DNA of 54,187 nt from JALYJZ01 sp964476895. GTDB taxonomy: Bacteria; Patescibacteriota; SICC01. Below are positions 7,618 to 15,737 of the stretch, piece after piece. The stretch's first letter is position 1; each line of letters starts with the position of its first letter. Where the stretch lies: contig CAYZCS010000002.1 in assembly GCA_964476895.1 (NCBI GenBank), positions 1-54,187 of the forward strand, given 5' to 3'. A program made the position numbers and the translations under genes. The notes beneath the pieces were generated by a model, which did no database searches, had not been told where the DNA came from, and worked only from the letters and a program-made list of their open reading frames with translations.

Positions 7618-7633
7618 CAAGGGTGCCTGCCCG

Positions 7634-8935
7634 TCATTCCACGGTGAAGACCATATAGATACCGATCCTCTTACCGAACCACTGCTTGTGCTCCGCGACA
7701 GGCGCGAAATCCTGGCGGTATCGGCCTGGCGGAGTCCCCGAGGGAACATAGAACGTTCCCTCGAACGTACCCGTAGACCCGGGCGGTACCGCCTGCTCGC
7801 GCAGCAGCAGCCGGTTGGCATGGCCTCCCCAGCTGGCATCGGCGAACGGGAACGTTCTGTCTTCCCGCGTGCCGAGATTCACCTCGCCACGGCGCCACGT
7901 GGCCCGTCCGGTATTCCGGAGCGTGAACCACACGGTTCCCGAAGTGCCGGGACCGGCTGACGGAGACGCCACCTGGCTGACGTACCGGGCACGGTAGGCG
8001 CCCGACACGCGCAACCGGATCGGGATCCGGAGACCGGACCAGGCCGTGCCCTCGTGGACCGGCGCATAGACGCCGGTGAGGTATGTGCCGTCCGGGGTAT
8101 CGTCCAGTACGTGGAACCGGAGGTCCCAGCGCGCGTACTCGCCGGGATCGAGGTACCCGAGGCAGCCCACCGCAGCCACGCGGTTCGGGTAGCGCCAGGT
8201 GGACCTCGGCCACCAGCCGTTCCGGTGGTCGGCGAATCGGGCCGGGCCGTCACCTCGTACGCCGAGGTTCATCCGGCCGCAGGGCACCCGCCACCCGCCG
8301 GTGTAGCGCGCGGTCACGACCGCGCGCACCGAGCCGCCCGCCGCTACGGATAGCGTCGGCGAGGAATACACCCTGACCTGGCTGAACGTCAGTCCGGCCG
8401 GTACCGGACGGTTCCGGCTGGTGACCCACTGCCAGGATCCCGGCACGCCGGCATCCGCGAACCGTGAGGGAATGCTCACGTCCCGCCGGCTCAGGCGCTC
8501 GAGCTGATAGTGCAGGTGCGGCCCGAAGGAATGGCCGGTCGAGCCGACTCTCCCCAGAAACGCATACCGGCCGACCCGTTGCCCGACCCTGACGGCGATC
8601 GAGGACAGGTGGGCATACCGGGAACAGGTCCCGTCGCCGTAGCACACCAGCACGACGTTGCCCCAACCCCGGCCGAAGGCGTACCCCGCCTCCCGGACAG
8701 TGCCGGCGGCGGCCGAACGGACCGGCGTGCCGGTCGGCATCGCGAAATCCCATGAGTAATGGTCATAGGGAAATCCGTGACCGCCGTATCCGTTCCCCTG
8801 CGTGATGCGATAGGTCTTGCCGTAATCCCACGGCAAGTATGTCGGGGGCTGTGCCTGACTCTCGGCGACGATAAGCGCGAAAGCGACCATCATCACCGTG
8901 AACCAGAACAGCCCGCGGAAGAGCGCTCCGATCAT
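7634..8935 (-). CDS. Secreted M23 (LytM-type) metallopeptidase with C-terminal Ig-like region
   Basis: An N-terminal signal peptide (hydrophobic residues ~10-24, cleavage near SQAQP) precedes a peptidase M23 domain. Its zinc-site residues are all present: H59 and D63 in HYSWD, H109 in YAHL, and H140-x-H142 in PHLHYQ. M23 enzymes cut peptidoglycan cross-links or interpeptide bridges. Residues ~175-433 form two beta-rich modules; the second (RYVSQVASP...LRNTGRATW) resembles the NBR1 Ig-like modules of the subtilase in this window. ATG follows an AAAGGA ribosome site. The gene is divergent from a secreted protein gene with overlapping core promoters. Confidence 0.88.
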   Translation of the reverse strand: MIGALFRGLFWFTVMMVAFALIVAESQAQPPTYLPWDYGKTYRITQGNGYGGHGFPYDHYSWDFAMPTGTPVRSAAAGTVREAGYAFGRGWGNVVLVCYGDGTCSRYAHLSSIAVRVGQRVGRYAFLGRVGSTGHSFGPHLHYQLERLSRRDVSIPSRFADAGVPGSWQWVTSRNRPVPAGLTFSQVRVYSSPTLSVAAGGSVRAVVTARYTGGWRVPCGRMNLGVRGDGPARFADHRNGWWPRSTWRYPNRVAAVGCLGYLDPGEYARWDLRFHVLDDTPDGTYLTGVYAPVHEGTAWSGLRIPIRLRVSGAYRARYVSQVASPSAGPGTSGTVWFTLRNTGRATWRRGEVNLGTREDRTFPFADASWGGHANRLLLREQAVPPGSTGTFEGTFYVPSGTPPGRYRQDFAPVAEHKQWFGKRIGIYMVFTVE

Positions 8936-8994
8936 GGCGCGTCCTTTCTGTCTGGATCCGCTGCTTGTTAATGAGCAAGCAACCTTGCCATTCG

Positions 8995-9024
8995 ATCGTA
9001 GCTAATGCTTGACTGCTTTGTCAA
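8995..9024 (-). promoter_or_regulatory. Promoter of the M23 gene
   Basis: Minus-strand TTGACA and TACGAT with an 18-base spacer. The 59-base leader contains a small hairpin (GCTTG...CAAGC, 8963-8980). The -35 lies inside the divergent promoter's spacer. Confidence 0.6.
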
Positions 9025-9037
9025 TCGACGATACGCT
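9009..9037 (+). promoter_or_regulatory. Promoter of the secreted-protein gene
   Basis: TTGACT, 17 bases, TACGCT. It overlaps the divergent M23 promoter, so polymerase binding at the two sites should be mutually exclusive. Confidence 0.6.
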
Positions 9038-9058
9038 TGACCTAAGCAGACAACCATT

Positions 9059-9631
9059 GTGCATATGTTGTGGAACCGCATCAGTCACGTGAACGTCCTT
9101 GCCGCCGCCGCGGCCCTTGCGGCCGTCGCCTTGGCCGGCACCTCCTTGCTTATTCTCGGAGAGAGCGGCAGCCGACCGGCAGCTTCACCCCCTGCGGCTT
9201 CTCCGGGAATCCTGGCATCCGACCAAGACATCGCCCGAGCGATGCCCGGGACAGAAGGAACGCTTACTGGATCAGCGGCGTATCCGGCAGGCTCCGCACC
9301 GCCCGACCTTACGGTCTGCGCCGAAGCGGTGGACCGCCCGTTCACCGCCTGTACGGAAGTTACGGAGGAAGCCGGATCCTTACATGGACTCGGCTACCGA
9401 CTGGCCGTCCCGGCCGGAACGTACCGGGTATACAGCGTTTCGAAAGCCACCGACCCCGAATACCGCGGCTACTATACCGCCGGCGTCCGCTGCGAACGGC
9501 AGTTCGCGGACCGTCCGGGATACGAGGCGTCACAATGCAGCGACCGGTCCATCCTGACCGTCCCCGTCACGGGCGGACAGACCGTCCCGCGGATCGACGC
9601 GATCGATTACTATGGTCCCTTTAACCGCTGA
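9059..9631 (+). CDS. Secreted or membrane-anchored protein of unknown function
   Basis: A 190-residue protein with one N-terminal hydrophobic helix (residues ~12-35), an Ala/Pro/Ser linker and a globular part. The globular part is rich in beta-strand motifs (GTYRVYSVSKATDPEYRGYY) and has five or six cysteines (VCAEA, ACTEV, RCERQF, QCSDR) that could form disulfides, consistent with the DsbA/DsbB pair encoded later in the window. It resembles small carboxypeptidase-regulatory-like proteins of Patescibacteria, but no function is claimed. Start may be GTG 9059 or ATG 9065. Its stop lies one base from that of the convergent membrane-protein gene. Confidence 0.65.
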   Translation: MHMLWNRISHVNVLAAAAALAAVALAGTSLLILGESGSRPAASPPAASPGILASDQDIARAMPGTEGTLTGSAAYPAGSAPPDLTVCAEAVDRPFTACTEVTEEAGSLHGLGYRLAVPAGTYRVYSVSKATDPEYRGYYTAGVRCERQFADRPGYEASQCSDRSILTVPVTGGQTVPRIDAIDYYGPFNR

Positions 9632-9632
9632 G

Positions 9633-10922
9633 TCAGGATTCCGGCGTCGGGCTGGGACTCGGACTCGGTGACGCATCCGGGTCCGTGACCTCACGCTGCT
9701 CACCCGGCAGCGGCGCGAACGGGTCGGAACGGCCGGACTCCGCGCGGCGGAGCGGCGCGCCGTACTTGTCGCGCGAGAGGATCTCCTCCCGATCCTGGGG
9801 ATCGAGCTGGAGGCTCGGGGCCGCGTAGCCCGCACCGTCCACCTCGGCTTCGGCCTGCTGGTTGAAGTACCAGAGGGTCCCGTACGTCGAGGATGCGACG
9901 ATCACCGCCATGCCGGTCACCATCAATGACAACAGATGCCTGGCCGCGAAACGACGAAGCGGCAGGCGGTTGTATTGCTTGAAGAAGTAGAGCACCGCAC
10001 CGGGAATGAAGAGCAGGGTCGTCACCAGCCGCCACTGCGTCCGTTCGACGGCCGTGGGGTATTCCCGACGATAACTGTCCCGGAGCATCCGCACCCAGAA
10101 CACCGTGGCGACGGCGAACAGTGCCAGGACGGCGGCCAGGATCGTCATCCGTAGCGGCGACATCGCCGCTACCGCGTCGGTCACCGATCCGAACGAGATC
10201 CCGGAACCGATTCCGATCGCATTGACGGATGGCACCGTGCCGACGAGATACAGCCATCCGGCAGCAGCCAGGAGCAGGACGCCGGCGACCAGGGCCAGCA
10301 GTTCCCGCTGTGCATGGTGGTCGGGAGTCATCGGCATGGTGATGCCGGCCTCGCGGCGCAGCCGCGCGGCCTGGCGCTTCCGGACCGGGCGGAGCGCCCA
10401 GTCGAACGTCCGTCCGAAGATCGCCCCGACGACGCGACGGATGCCGGTGATCCAGTACAGCACCAGCGCTTCCAGGGACCGCCCGAGACGCCCCGGTGCA
10501 CCGAGGATCGCCCCCAGCAGCGAAGCCACTTCACCGACGAATGTCCGGACCGTCCGGCCCGCCATCCCGGCGGCGGCGTCCACGCTCCGACGGATCGCCC
10601 GTACGACGTTCCGCTCCATCCGATGAACCGAACGGATGACCGCGACGGTTCCGCGGAACACGGTCCGTCCCGGCCAGGTGACGCACCGCCACGTCTTGTG
10701 CAGCAGCGTGCCGGTCCATGCCGTGATCCGGCGTACGCCCCGACGGACCGGTGCCGTCAGCGTGACGATCCGGTGTTCGACGGCGTGCACCAGTCCGACG
10801 ATTCCCGCATCGGCCCGGTGGACCAGTGCCAGGATGGCCCGGTCCAGCTTCCGGACACCCCACCGTCCGGCCCGGAGCGGATGTTCGAGCAGCAGTTCGA
10901 GGATGGTGAGGAAGATACGCAT
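9633..10922 (-). CDS. Multi-helix membrane protein encoded after pilN-pilO
   Basis: A 429-residue protein. A long Arg-rich N-terminal half (~1-200) contains amphipathic and hydrophobic segments; four clear transmembrane helices lie at ~208-228, 255-275, 300-318 and 335-355. The C-terminal tail is low in complexity and ends in repeated Ser-Pro. No family is recognised. It follows the PilO-like gene by one base, so it belongs to the same transcript and may be an accessory part of the pilus machine, which is inference from context only. Confidence 0.6.
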   Translation of the reverse strand: MRIFLTILELLLEHPLRAGRWGVRKLDRAILALVHRADAGIVGLVHAVEHRIVTLTAPVRRGVRRITAWTGTLLHKTWRCVTWPGRTVFRGTVAVIRSVHRMERNVVRAIRRSVDAAAGMAGRTVRTFVGEVASLLGAILGAPGRLGRSLEALVLYWITGIRRVVGAIFGRTFDWALRPVRKRQAARLRREAGITMPMTPDHHAQRELLALVAGVLLLAAAGWLYLVGTVPSVNAIGIGSGISFGSVTDAVAAMSPLRMTILAAVLALFAVATVFWVRMLRDSYRREYPTAVERTQWRLVTTLLFIPGAVLYFFKQYNRLPLRRFAARHLLSLMVTGMAVIVASSTYGTLWYFNQQAEAEVDGAGYAAPSLQLDPQDREEILSRDKYGAPLRRAESGRSDPFAPLPGEQREVTDPDASPSPSPSPTPES

Positions 10923-10923
10923 C

Positions 10924-11526
10924 TCAGGTTCCGAAGTAAATGGATTGGGCGGTGATGGTCAGCTGCACGCCGCCGGCTTCATCGGCCTGGTTGATCGTGA
11001 CGCTTGTCACCCGCGTGAAACGGTCCATCGTCTCCAGCCGGTTCAGGAAGTCGAGCGTCGAGGCGTACGCGCCGGTCACGTCAATCTTCACGGGGAAAGT
11101 CGGGAATCCGGCGACCGTCTGGGTCGTCTGTGCGGCCGGGTTCTGCCCGTCCGGACCGGCGCCGGTAGTATCCACGGTCACCAGCCGGGTCCTGGTCAGC
11201 GCGGCCAGCTCCTCCAGTTCGGTCTGATAACCGGCGATGTCCTTGGTCTTCGGGGCATTCTGGATTACCCCGCCATACGCGGCCTGGGCGGCCGGCAGCG
11301 TTTCCTTGAGCTGGCGGAGTTCGTCCGTCTTCTGCTGCAACGTGGCGATCTCGGCCTTGGTCCGGGCGATCTCGTCGGCATGGCTACTGAGCGCCCCGAA
11401 CACCGGGCGCAGCACGAAGAAACCGATCAGTGCCAGGACCACGGCGTTGCCGGCGATCAGGTAATAGTACAGGCGGCCCCGGGGCGGCTTCAGCGAGCCC
11501 AGCGAGATGTTCACGTGCGGGCTCAT
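10924..11526 (-). CDS. pilO: PilO-like type IV pilus inner-membrane protein
   Basis: The 200-residue protein has a short cytoplasmic N-terminus, one membrane helix (~20-42), a coiled coil (~48-85, EIARTKAEIATLQQKTDELR) and a C-terminal ferredoxin-like domain ending in VQLTITAQSIYFG. This is the PilO architecture. PilO pairs with PilN to form the ring linking cytoplasmic PilM to the pilus. ATG overlaps the PilN stop as ATGA. Assignment rests on architecture and gene order. Confidence 0.72.
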   Translation of the reverse strand: MSPHVNISLGSLKPPRGRLYYYLIAGNAVVLALIGFFVLRPVFGALSSHADEIARTKAEIATLQQKTDELRQLKETLPAAQAAYGGVIQNAPKTKDIAGYQTELEELAALTRTRLVTVDTTGAGPDGQNPAAQTTQTVAGFPTFPVKIDVTGAYASTLDFLNRLETMDRFTRVTSVTINQADEAGGVQLTITAQSIYFGT

Positions 11527-12119
11527 GTGGCCGGTCCCTCCAGCTTCTGATAGTCGACTTCCATGGAAATCGAGTACTGGACGAACTTCTCGCTCAACGT
11601 GGTGGTCTCGATCTCCACGTTCTTCAGGAACGGTGATTCGGACAGTGCCAACTGGAACTGTCCCAGGCTCCGACGGCTGTCGGCGCTGCCGGAGATCCGG
11701 CTGCGGTTCTGCCGATCCGGGACGGCCGTCGCCGCGGACGCGTCCGTGGCGGGCTGGAATTCGAGCGTCTTGATCGAGACCGACGGCGGCGTGAACGAAC
11801 GGAGCGCCGCGATCAGAGACGCCCAACGCGTCGTCTCCTGGTTCGCTTTCTGGAGGTTCGCCAGCTGGAGTTCCAGGTCCTTGGCTTCCTTCTCGATGTC
11901 GAGATACGCCGCCGATTGGCTTTCCGCCTGGGCCCGTTCCTGCTGGAGGTTGGACAGGTTGGTCCGGTACACCTGGTCGAACAGGAGCAGGATGCCGGCC
12001 AGTACCAGGGCGCCGGTCACCAGTACGATACCCGCCGTCAGCGTGTAGTAATTCAGCGCGTCCACACGGCGCTTTTGCTTTTCCTGGTCAGGCAGCAGGT
12101 TGAGGATATGGGTATGCAT
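11523..12119 (-). CDS. pilN: PilN-like type IV pilus assembly protein
   Basis: The opening MHTHILNLLPDQEK resembles the short PilM-binding N-terminus of PilN (consensus INLLP). One membrane helix (~28-50), a coiled coil and a C-terminal ferredoxin-like domain (FQLALSESPFLKNVEIE) follow. Length 198 is typical. PilM is not in the window. ATG was preferred over an upstream in-frame TTG because it gives the family N-terminus. It heads the pilN-pilO-membrane protein operon. Confidence 0.78.
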   Translation of the reverse strand: MHTHILNLLPDQEKQKRRVDALNYYTLTAGIVLVTGALVLAGILLLFDQVYRTNLSNLQQERAQAESQSAAYLDIEKEAKDLELQLANLQKANQETTRWASLIAALRSFTPPSVSIKTLEFQPATDASAATAVPDRQNRSRISGSADSRRSLGQFQLALSESPFLKNVEIETTTLSEKFVQYSISMEVDYQKLEGPAT

Positions 12120-12205
12120 GGTGGCGTGGGGTCTATTCAAAAATTAGATAACCATACCACAATTACCGTCCGGCGTCAACCACCGTCAGGTCCGCGACGC
12201 TGCGG

Positions 12206-12211
12206 TACAAT
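12206..12211 (+). promoter_or_regulatory. -10 box TACAAT for yebC
   Basis: TACAAT lies 9 bases before the yebC ATG with no Shine-Dalgarno; predicted leaderless or very short leader. Confidence 0.5.
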
Positions 12212-12220
12212 GGACGGGAT

Positions 12221-12967
12221 ATGTCTGGACACAGCAAATGGAGCACCATTAAGCGGAAAAAGGGCGCTGCCGACGCCAAGCGCGGGGCGGCCTTCACCAA
12301 ACTGGCACATGCGATCAGCGTGGCAGCCCGGGAGGGCGGCGGCGACCCCGACATGAACATCTCGCTCCGTATGGCGATCGACAAAGCGCGGGCCGCGAAC
12401 ATGCCGAACGCCAACATCGAGCGCTCGATCAAGCGCGGCACCGGCGAATTGGCCGGCGAGACGGTCCCTGAATCCGTGATGTACGAGGCATACGGACCGG
12501 GCGGTGTGGCGGTGTTGGTCGATTGCCTCACCGACAACCGGAACCGTACGGTCTCGGACGTCCGTGCCGCGGTCACCAAGCGGGGCGGCTCGCTCGGCGA
12601 GGCGGGGTCCGTGGGCTACCTGTTCGAGACCAAGGGAATCATCACCGTCCCCAAGGACGGGGTCGACGAAGACGAGCTGACGCTCGCCGCGGCGGACGCT
12701 GGCGCCGACGATGTCTCCGACGCCGGCGCCTCTTTCGAGATTGAAACGGAGCGCGAGCAGCTCGCGAGCGTCCGTGATGCCCTGACGAAGGCGGGCTATC
12801 CGATCAGCACGGCGGAGCTCGCGAAGCTACCGACCAGCGAGATACCGGTCGTCGATCCCAAGACGGCCGAGGCGGTCGTGGCGCTGGTGACCGACTTGGA
12901 ATCGCTCGACGACGTGACCGCCGTCTTCACCAATGCCGACATCGACCCGGAGTCGATCGGTGGCTGA
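12221..12967 (+). CDS. yebC: YebC/PmpR family protein
   Basis: 248 residues with the full family pattern: MSGHSKWSTIKRKKGAADAKRG at the N-terminus (only its first 20 residues are distinctive), NMPNANIERSIKRGTGE, YEAYGPGGVAVLVDCLTDNRNRT split over ~85-108, and GSLGEAGSVGYLFE. YebC proteins were described as transcription regulators; recent work on the family links them to translation through difficult (polyproline-like) sequences. It overlaps ruvC by 8 bases, a common arrangement with Holliday-junction genes. Confidence 0.95.
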   Translation: MSGHSKWSTIKRKKGAADAKRGAAFTKLAHAISVAAREGGGDPDMNISLRMAIDKARAANMPNANIERSIKRGTGELAGETVPESVMYEAYGPGGVAVLVDCLTDNRNRTVSDVRAAVTKRGGSLGEAGSVGYLFETKGIITVPKDGVDEDELTLAAADAGADDVSDAGASFEIETEREQLASVRDALTKAGYPISTAELAKLPTSEIPVVDPKTAEAVVALVTDLESLDDVTAVFTNADIDPESIGG

Positions 12968-13460
12968 CTCGCGGCGGGTAGCGGGGTTCGATCCCGGAAC
13001 CGCCCGGACCGGGTTCGCGGTCGTGGAAAGTGCGGGACGGGAGTTCCGGCTGGTGGAGGCAGGCCTGATCGAGACCCGTCCGGCGGATGCCCCCGAACAC
13101 CGGCTCCGTGAACTTTCGGAAAAGGCCGGAGTCATCCTCGCGGCCCACCACCCTGCCAGCGTGGCCATCGAGGAACTCTTCTTCTCCAAGAACATCACCA
13201 CCGCCATGCGGGTATCCGAAGCGCGCGGCGTCCTGATGGCAGCCGTGGCACAGGGCGGCCTTTCGGTCGCGGAGTATGGCCCGGGCACCATCAAGCAGCA
13301 GCTTACCGGCTACGGCAACGCGGACAAGGCGCAGGTGGCGCACATGGTCTGCCGCCTGGTCGGCCTCAAGGAACCGCCCCGCCCCGACGACATCACCGAC
13401 GCGATCGCCGTCGCGCTATGCCACGCCATGCGGCAGGACACCCGGAACGCTATTCGTTGA
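12960..13460 (+). CDS. ruvC: Crossover junction endodeoxyribonuclease RuvC
   Basis: RuvC cleaves Holliday junctions moved by RuvAB. The 166-residue protein has the catalytic acidic residues D11 (GFDPGTARTGF), E71 (IEELFF), D144 and D147 (DDITDA), and the conserved GYGNADKAQVAHMV helix. The GTG start overlaps yebC and places D11 at the usual distance from the N-terminus. Its 3' end overlaps the convergent STAS-like gene by 11 bases. ruvA-ruvB lie about 6 kb further on. Confidence 0.93.
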   Translation: MADSRRVAGFDPGTARTGFAVVESAGREFRLVEAGLIETRPADAPEHRLRELSEKAGVILAAHHPASVAIEELFFSKNITTAMRVSEARGVLMAAVAQGGLSVAEYGPGTIKQQLTGYGNADKAQVAHMVCRLVGLKEPPRPDDITDAIAVALCHAMRQDTRNAIR

Positions 13461-13836
13461 GCCACTTCAGGGCGGAGGCTTCGTCCTCGAAGGCCTCCAC
13501 GCGATCCTGACGGTTGGCCATCTTCACCATGAAGTGCAGGATCACCCGGAGTGCCGGGTTCAGTCGGACGATCGCCATGCGGTCATAGGTCCGCGTCGCC
13601 ATCAGCCGCCGCCACGCCGCGAGTTCCGGCTCACCGAACGCACCGAGGTCGCCGAGGTCCACCATGATCAGGATCGGATTCCCCTTCTCCTGCAGCCGTT
13701 CCACCAAGGTGTCGCCTTCCTCGCTGAGCGCCTTGATTCCTTCCGCCGTCTGACGGCCGCGGTAATACATGCGGATGATGCCGTCCCGCTCGAGGGTGAC
13801 TTCGTTCTTTCCCGGTTTGTCCTTGGCGTCGCTCAT
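13450..13836 (-). CDS. STAS/SpoIIAA-like domain protein
   Basis: A 128-residue soluble protein. Its core alternates strands and helices (IIRMYYRGRQ, PILIMVDLGDLGAF, YDRMAIVR, and EDEASALKWL at the end), the pattern of SpoIIAA-like/STAS-SEC14-like proteins. The serine phosphorylated in true anti-sigma antagonists is not evident, so a regulatory role should not be assumed. It is adjacent to galT on the same strand with one base between galT stop and its own start side, so co-transcription after galT is likely. Confidence 0.6.
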   Translation of the reverse strand: MSDAKDKPGKNEVTLERDGIIRMYYRGRQTAEGIKALSEEGDTLVERLQEKGNPILIMVDLGDLGAFGEPELAAWRRLMATRTYDRMAIVRLNPALRVILHFMVKMANRQDRVEAFEDEASALKWLNE

Positions 13837-13837
13837 G

Positions 13838-14839
13838 TCATGAATCCTGTCTCAGGGCATGCGCCGCGTTTTCCGGCGATACGGTGACCACGTCGATGCC
13901 GGTGGCAAGTTCCAGGCCACCCGGCGTCGCGAGATGCGGCAGGATGTCTATGTGCCAGCGGAACCCGCGCAGTTCTTTCTCGGGCAGGAGTGCCGGCGCC
14001 GTCCGGATGTATGAATTGTAGGGCGGCAGCCCGGCGATCCGGTCGAGCCGGCGATGCGCCAGGTTCATCACCCGGGCCAGATGTTCCAGCTGGTCCTGGG
14101 TGATCTCGAAGAAGCGGGCACCCGGATGCTTCGGCATGATCCGGATATGGTAGTCCGCATGCGGTGCGAACGGGCAATACACCAGGAAGTGGGAGTTCTC
14201 GTAGATGATCCGCGTGGCATCGTGCGTCTCTTTCTCGAGTTCATCCTCGCTGGCGAGCCGTTTCTCCTCATCGTGACGGCGGCGGGCGTTATCCACCAGC
14301 TCCTGCACGTAGGGCGGCACGACCGGCAGGGCGACGATCTGGCTGTGCGGATGGTCTATCGAGCCCCCGGCCTCCGGGCCGCGGTTGGTAAAGACCTGCA
14401 CGTGTTTCACGTGGTCCCGATGGGAAAGGTGGTTGTACCGCTTGAGGTATAGCTCGAGTACCGCCTGGGCCTGCGCCTCCGAAAACTCCCCGAAGTCCTT
14501 GTCCGAGTCAGGCGAGTGGATCACAATCTCGTGATACCCGTATCCGTCGACGGTCTCGCCGGAAAGCCGGGGGCGACCCGTGCTGCCGACCAGCGGGTAC
14601 CGGTTGATGATCGCCAGCGCTTTCCAATCGCTTTCCACGGCATACTTCGTGCCGTCCGTGTTCGGCACCTTGTCCACGACATCCTCGGGACGGATATTGT
14701 CAGGACGGAACGGATCCAGCCGGTCGTTCTTCACGAACGGTTTCTTCCAGTCGTTCGGACGGTTGGCCCGACCGGCAGCGATCATCACCCAACGGTTGCT
14801 GAGTAAGTCGCGTCGCAGCTCTGAGGGATATTTGCTCAT
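13838..14839 (-). CDS. galT: Galactose-1-phosphate uridylyltransferase (HIT-superfamily)
   Basis: The 333-residue protein carries the GalT active-site motif HPHSQ in SIDHPHSQIVAL (nucleophile histidine), an upstream NRGPEAGGS loop and the second-half HIT-like HADYHIRIMPK. GalT exchanges UMP between UDP-glucose and galactose-1-phosphate; in Patescibacteria related proteins may act on other sugar phosphates or nucleotides. ATG 14839 is preferred to an in-frame TTG three codons upstream. A clear sigma-70 promoter precedes it. Neighbouring glycosyltransferases suggest a nucleotide-sugar/glycan setting. Confidence 0.85.
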   Translation of the reverse strand: MSKYPSELRRDLLSNRWVMIAAGRANRPNDWKKPFVKNDRLDPFRPDNIRPEDVVDKVPNTDGTKYAVESDWKALAIINRYPLVGSTGRPRLSGETVDGYGYHEIVIHSPDSDKDFGEFSEAQAQAVLELYLKRYNHLSHRDHVKHVQVFTNRGPEAGGSIDHPHSQIVALPVVPPYVQELVDNARRRHDEEKRLASEDELEKETHDATRIIYENSHFLVYCPFAPHADYHIRIMPKHPGARFFEITQDQLEHLARVMNLAHRRLDRIAGLPPYNSYIRTAPALLPEKELRGFRWHIDILPHLATPGGLELATGIDVVTVSPENAAHALRQDS

Positions 14840-14857
14840 GGATTTCAAAATCGCTTA

Positions 14858-14886
14858 ACCATAACACAATATCTCTCGGAAGTCAA
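14858..14886 (-). promoter_or_regulatory. Sigma-70-like promoter of galT
   Basis: Minus-strand TTGACT, 17-base spacer, TATGGT, followed by an 18-base leader without an obvious Shine-Dalgarno. Confidence 0.65.
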
Positions 14887-14900
14887 GGACCGGCGGGCTG

Positions 14901-15737
14901 TTAGGCGTGACGGGCGCCTCTGCGCGAGTCCCTGATCGCGAAGGCTAAATGTACCGGTGCTAGGGCGTAGGAAAGGATGCCCGGATACGAACGTCTTCCA
15001 AACACCGCCCGCAGACGGACGCGTAATTCCCGTGCCGCCGATAGCCGGACCTTTAGCGATCCCGCGCTCTGGTCCAGCAGTGACGTATGCCGGGAATCGA
15101 TTCGGTATAACTTTCCAGGCCTGGACATGATCTCAATCCGCCCCCGGAACGGCAGAGCTGCATGGAAGCACCAATCCTCGGCGTAGTTCAGCGCCGGAAA
15201 CCCGCGGACCCTTTTCGCCGCCTCAGTTCGGATCAACGCGCAGCCTGCCAAAGGAAACAAGTTGCGGGCAGCGTTCCATGCCGCGAACAAACGGGGACGC
15301 CGCTGTAAGCGCAGCGCATAAGCATATGGCCAACGCGACCGGCGACGGTGGCCGCTTCGCGGATTCCAGTTGACCATCCAGCTCGATACCGCGACCAGCT
15401 CGGGACTACGATCCAATTTCCGCCTCAACCGGCCCAATGCACCCGGCAACATGACGTCGTCCCCATCCATGAACAGGACATAGGGCGTCTTCGTCTTGCG
15501 CAGGCCCGCGTTCCGGGCTTCTCCGATCGTCATGCGGAACGGTGTCCGTACGACAGTGGTCCCAGAAAACGAAGGAAGGGGGTCGTCCGACGCATTGTCC
15601 ACGATAATGATCCGACTGGACTCGTCCTGGGCGCGAATACTGGCAACGGCCTCCCGAAGCGTACTGCCCAGGTTCCAGGCGGGTATCACGACGGTTACGT
15701 CCGCCCGCTTATCCGTTCGCGATCTTCCTGTAGACAT
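14901..15737 (-). CDS. Glycosyltransferase family 2
   Basis: A 278-residue GT-A enzyme: VTVVIPAWNLGSTLREAV at ~14, IIVDNASDD, the metal-binding DxD in FMDGDD (~95) and the acceptor-side motif NYAEDWCFHAALP (~190, ED as likely base). No membrane helices. Family 2 members transfer sugars from nucleotide donors in cell-surface glycan synthesis; the sugar cannot be predicted. Its start overlaps the upstream GT4 gene by 29 bases, so the three glycosyltransferases form one transcription unit. Confidence 0.88.
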   Translation of the reverse strand: MSTGRSRTDKRADVTVVIPAWNLGSTLREAVASIRAQDESSRIIIVDNASDDPLPSFSGTTVVRTPFRMTIGEARNAGLRKTKTPYVLFMDGDDVMLPGALGRLRRKLDRSPELVAVSSWMVNWNPRSGHRRRSRWPYAYALRLQRRPRLFAAWNAARNLFPLAGCALIRTEAAKRVRGFPALNYAEDWCFHAALPFRGRIEIMSRPGKLYRIDSRHTSLLDQSAGSLKVRLSAARELRVRLRAVFGRRSYPGILSYALAPVHLAFAIRDSRRGARHA

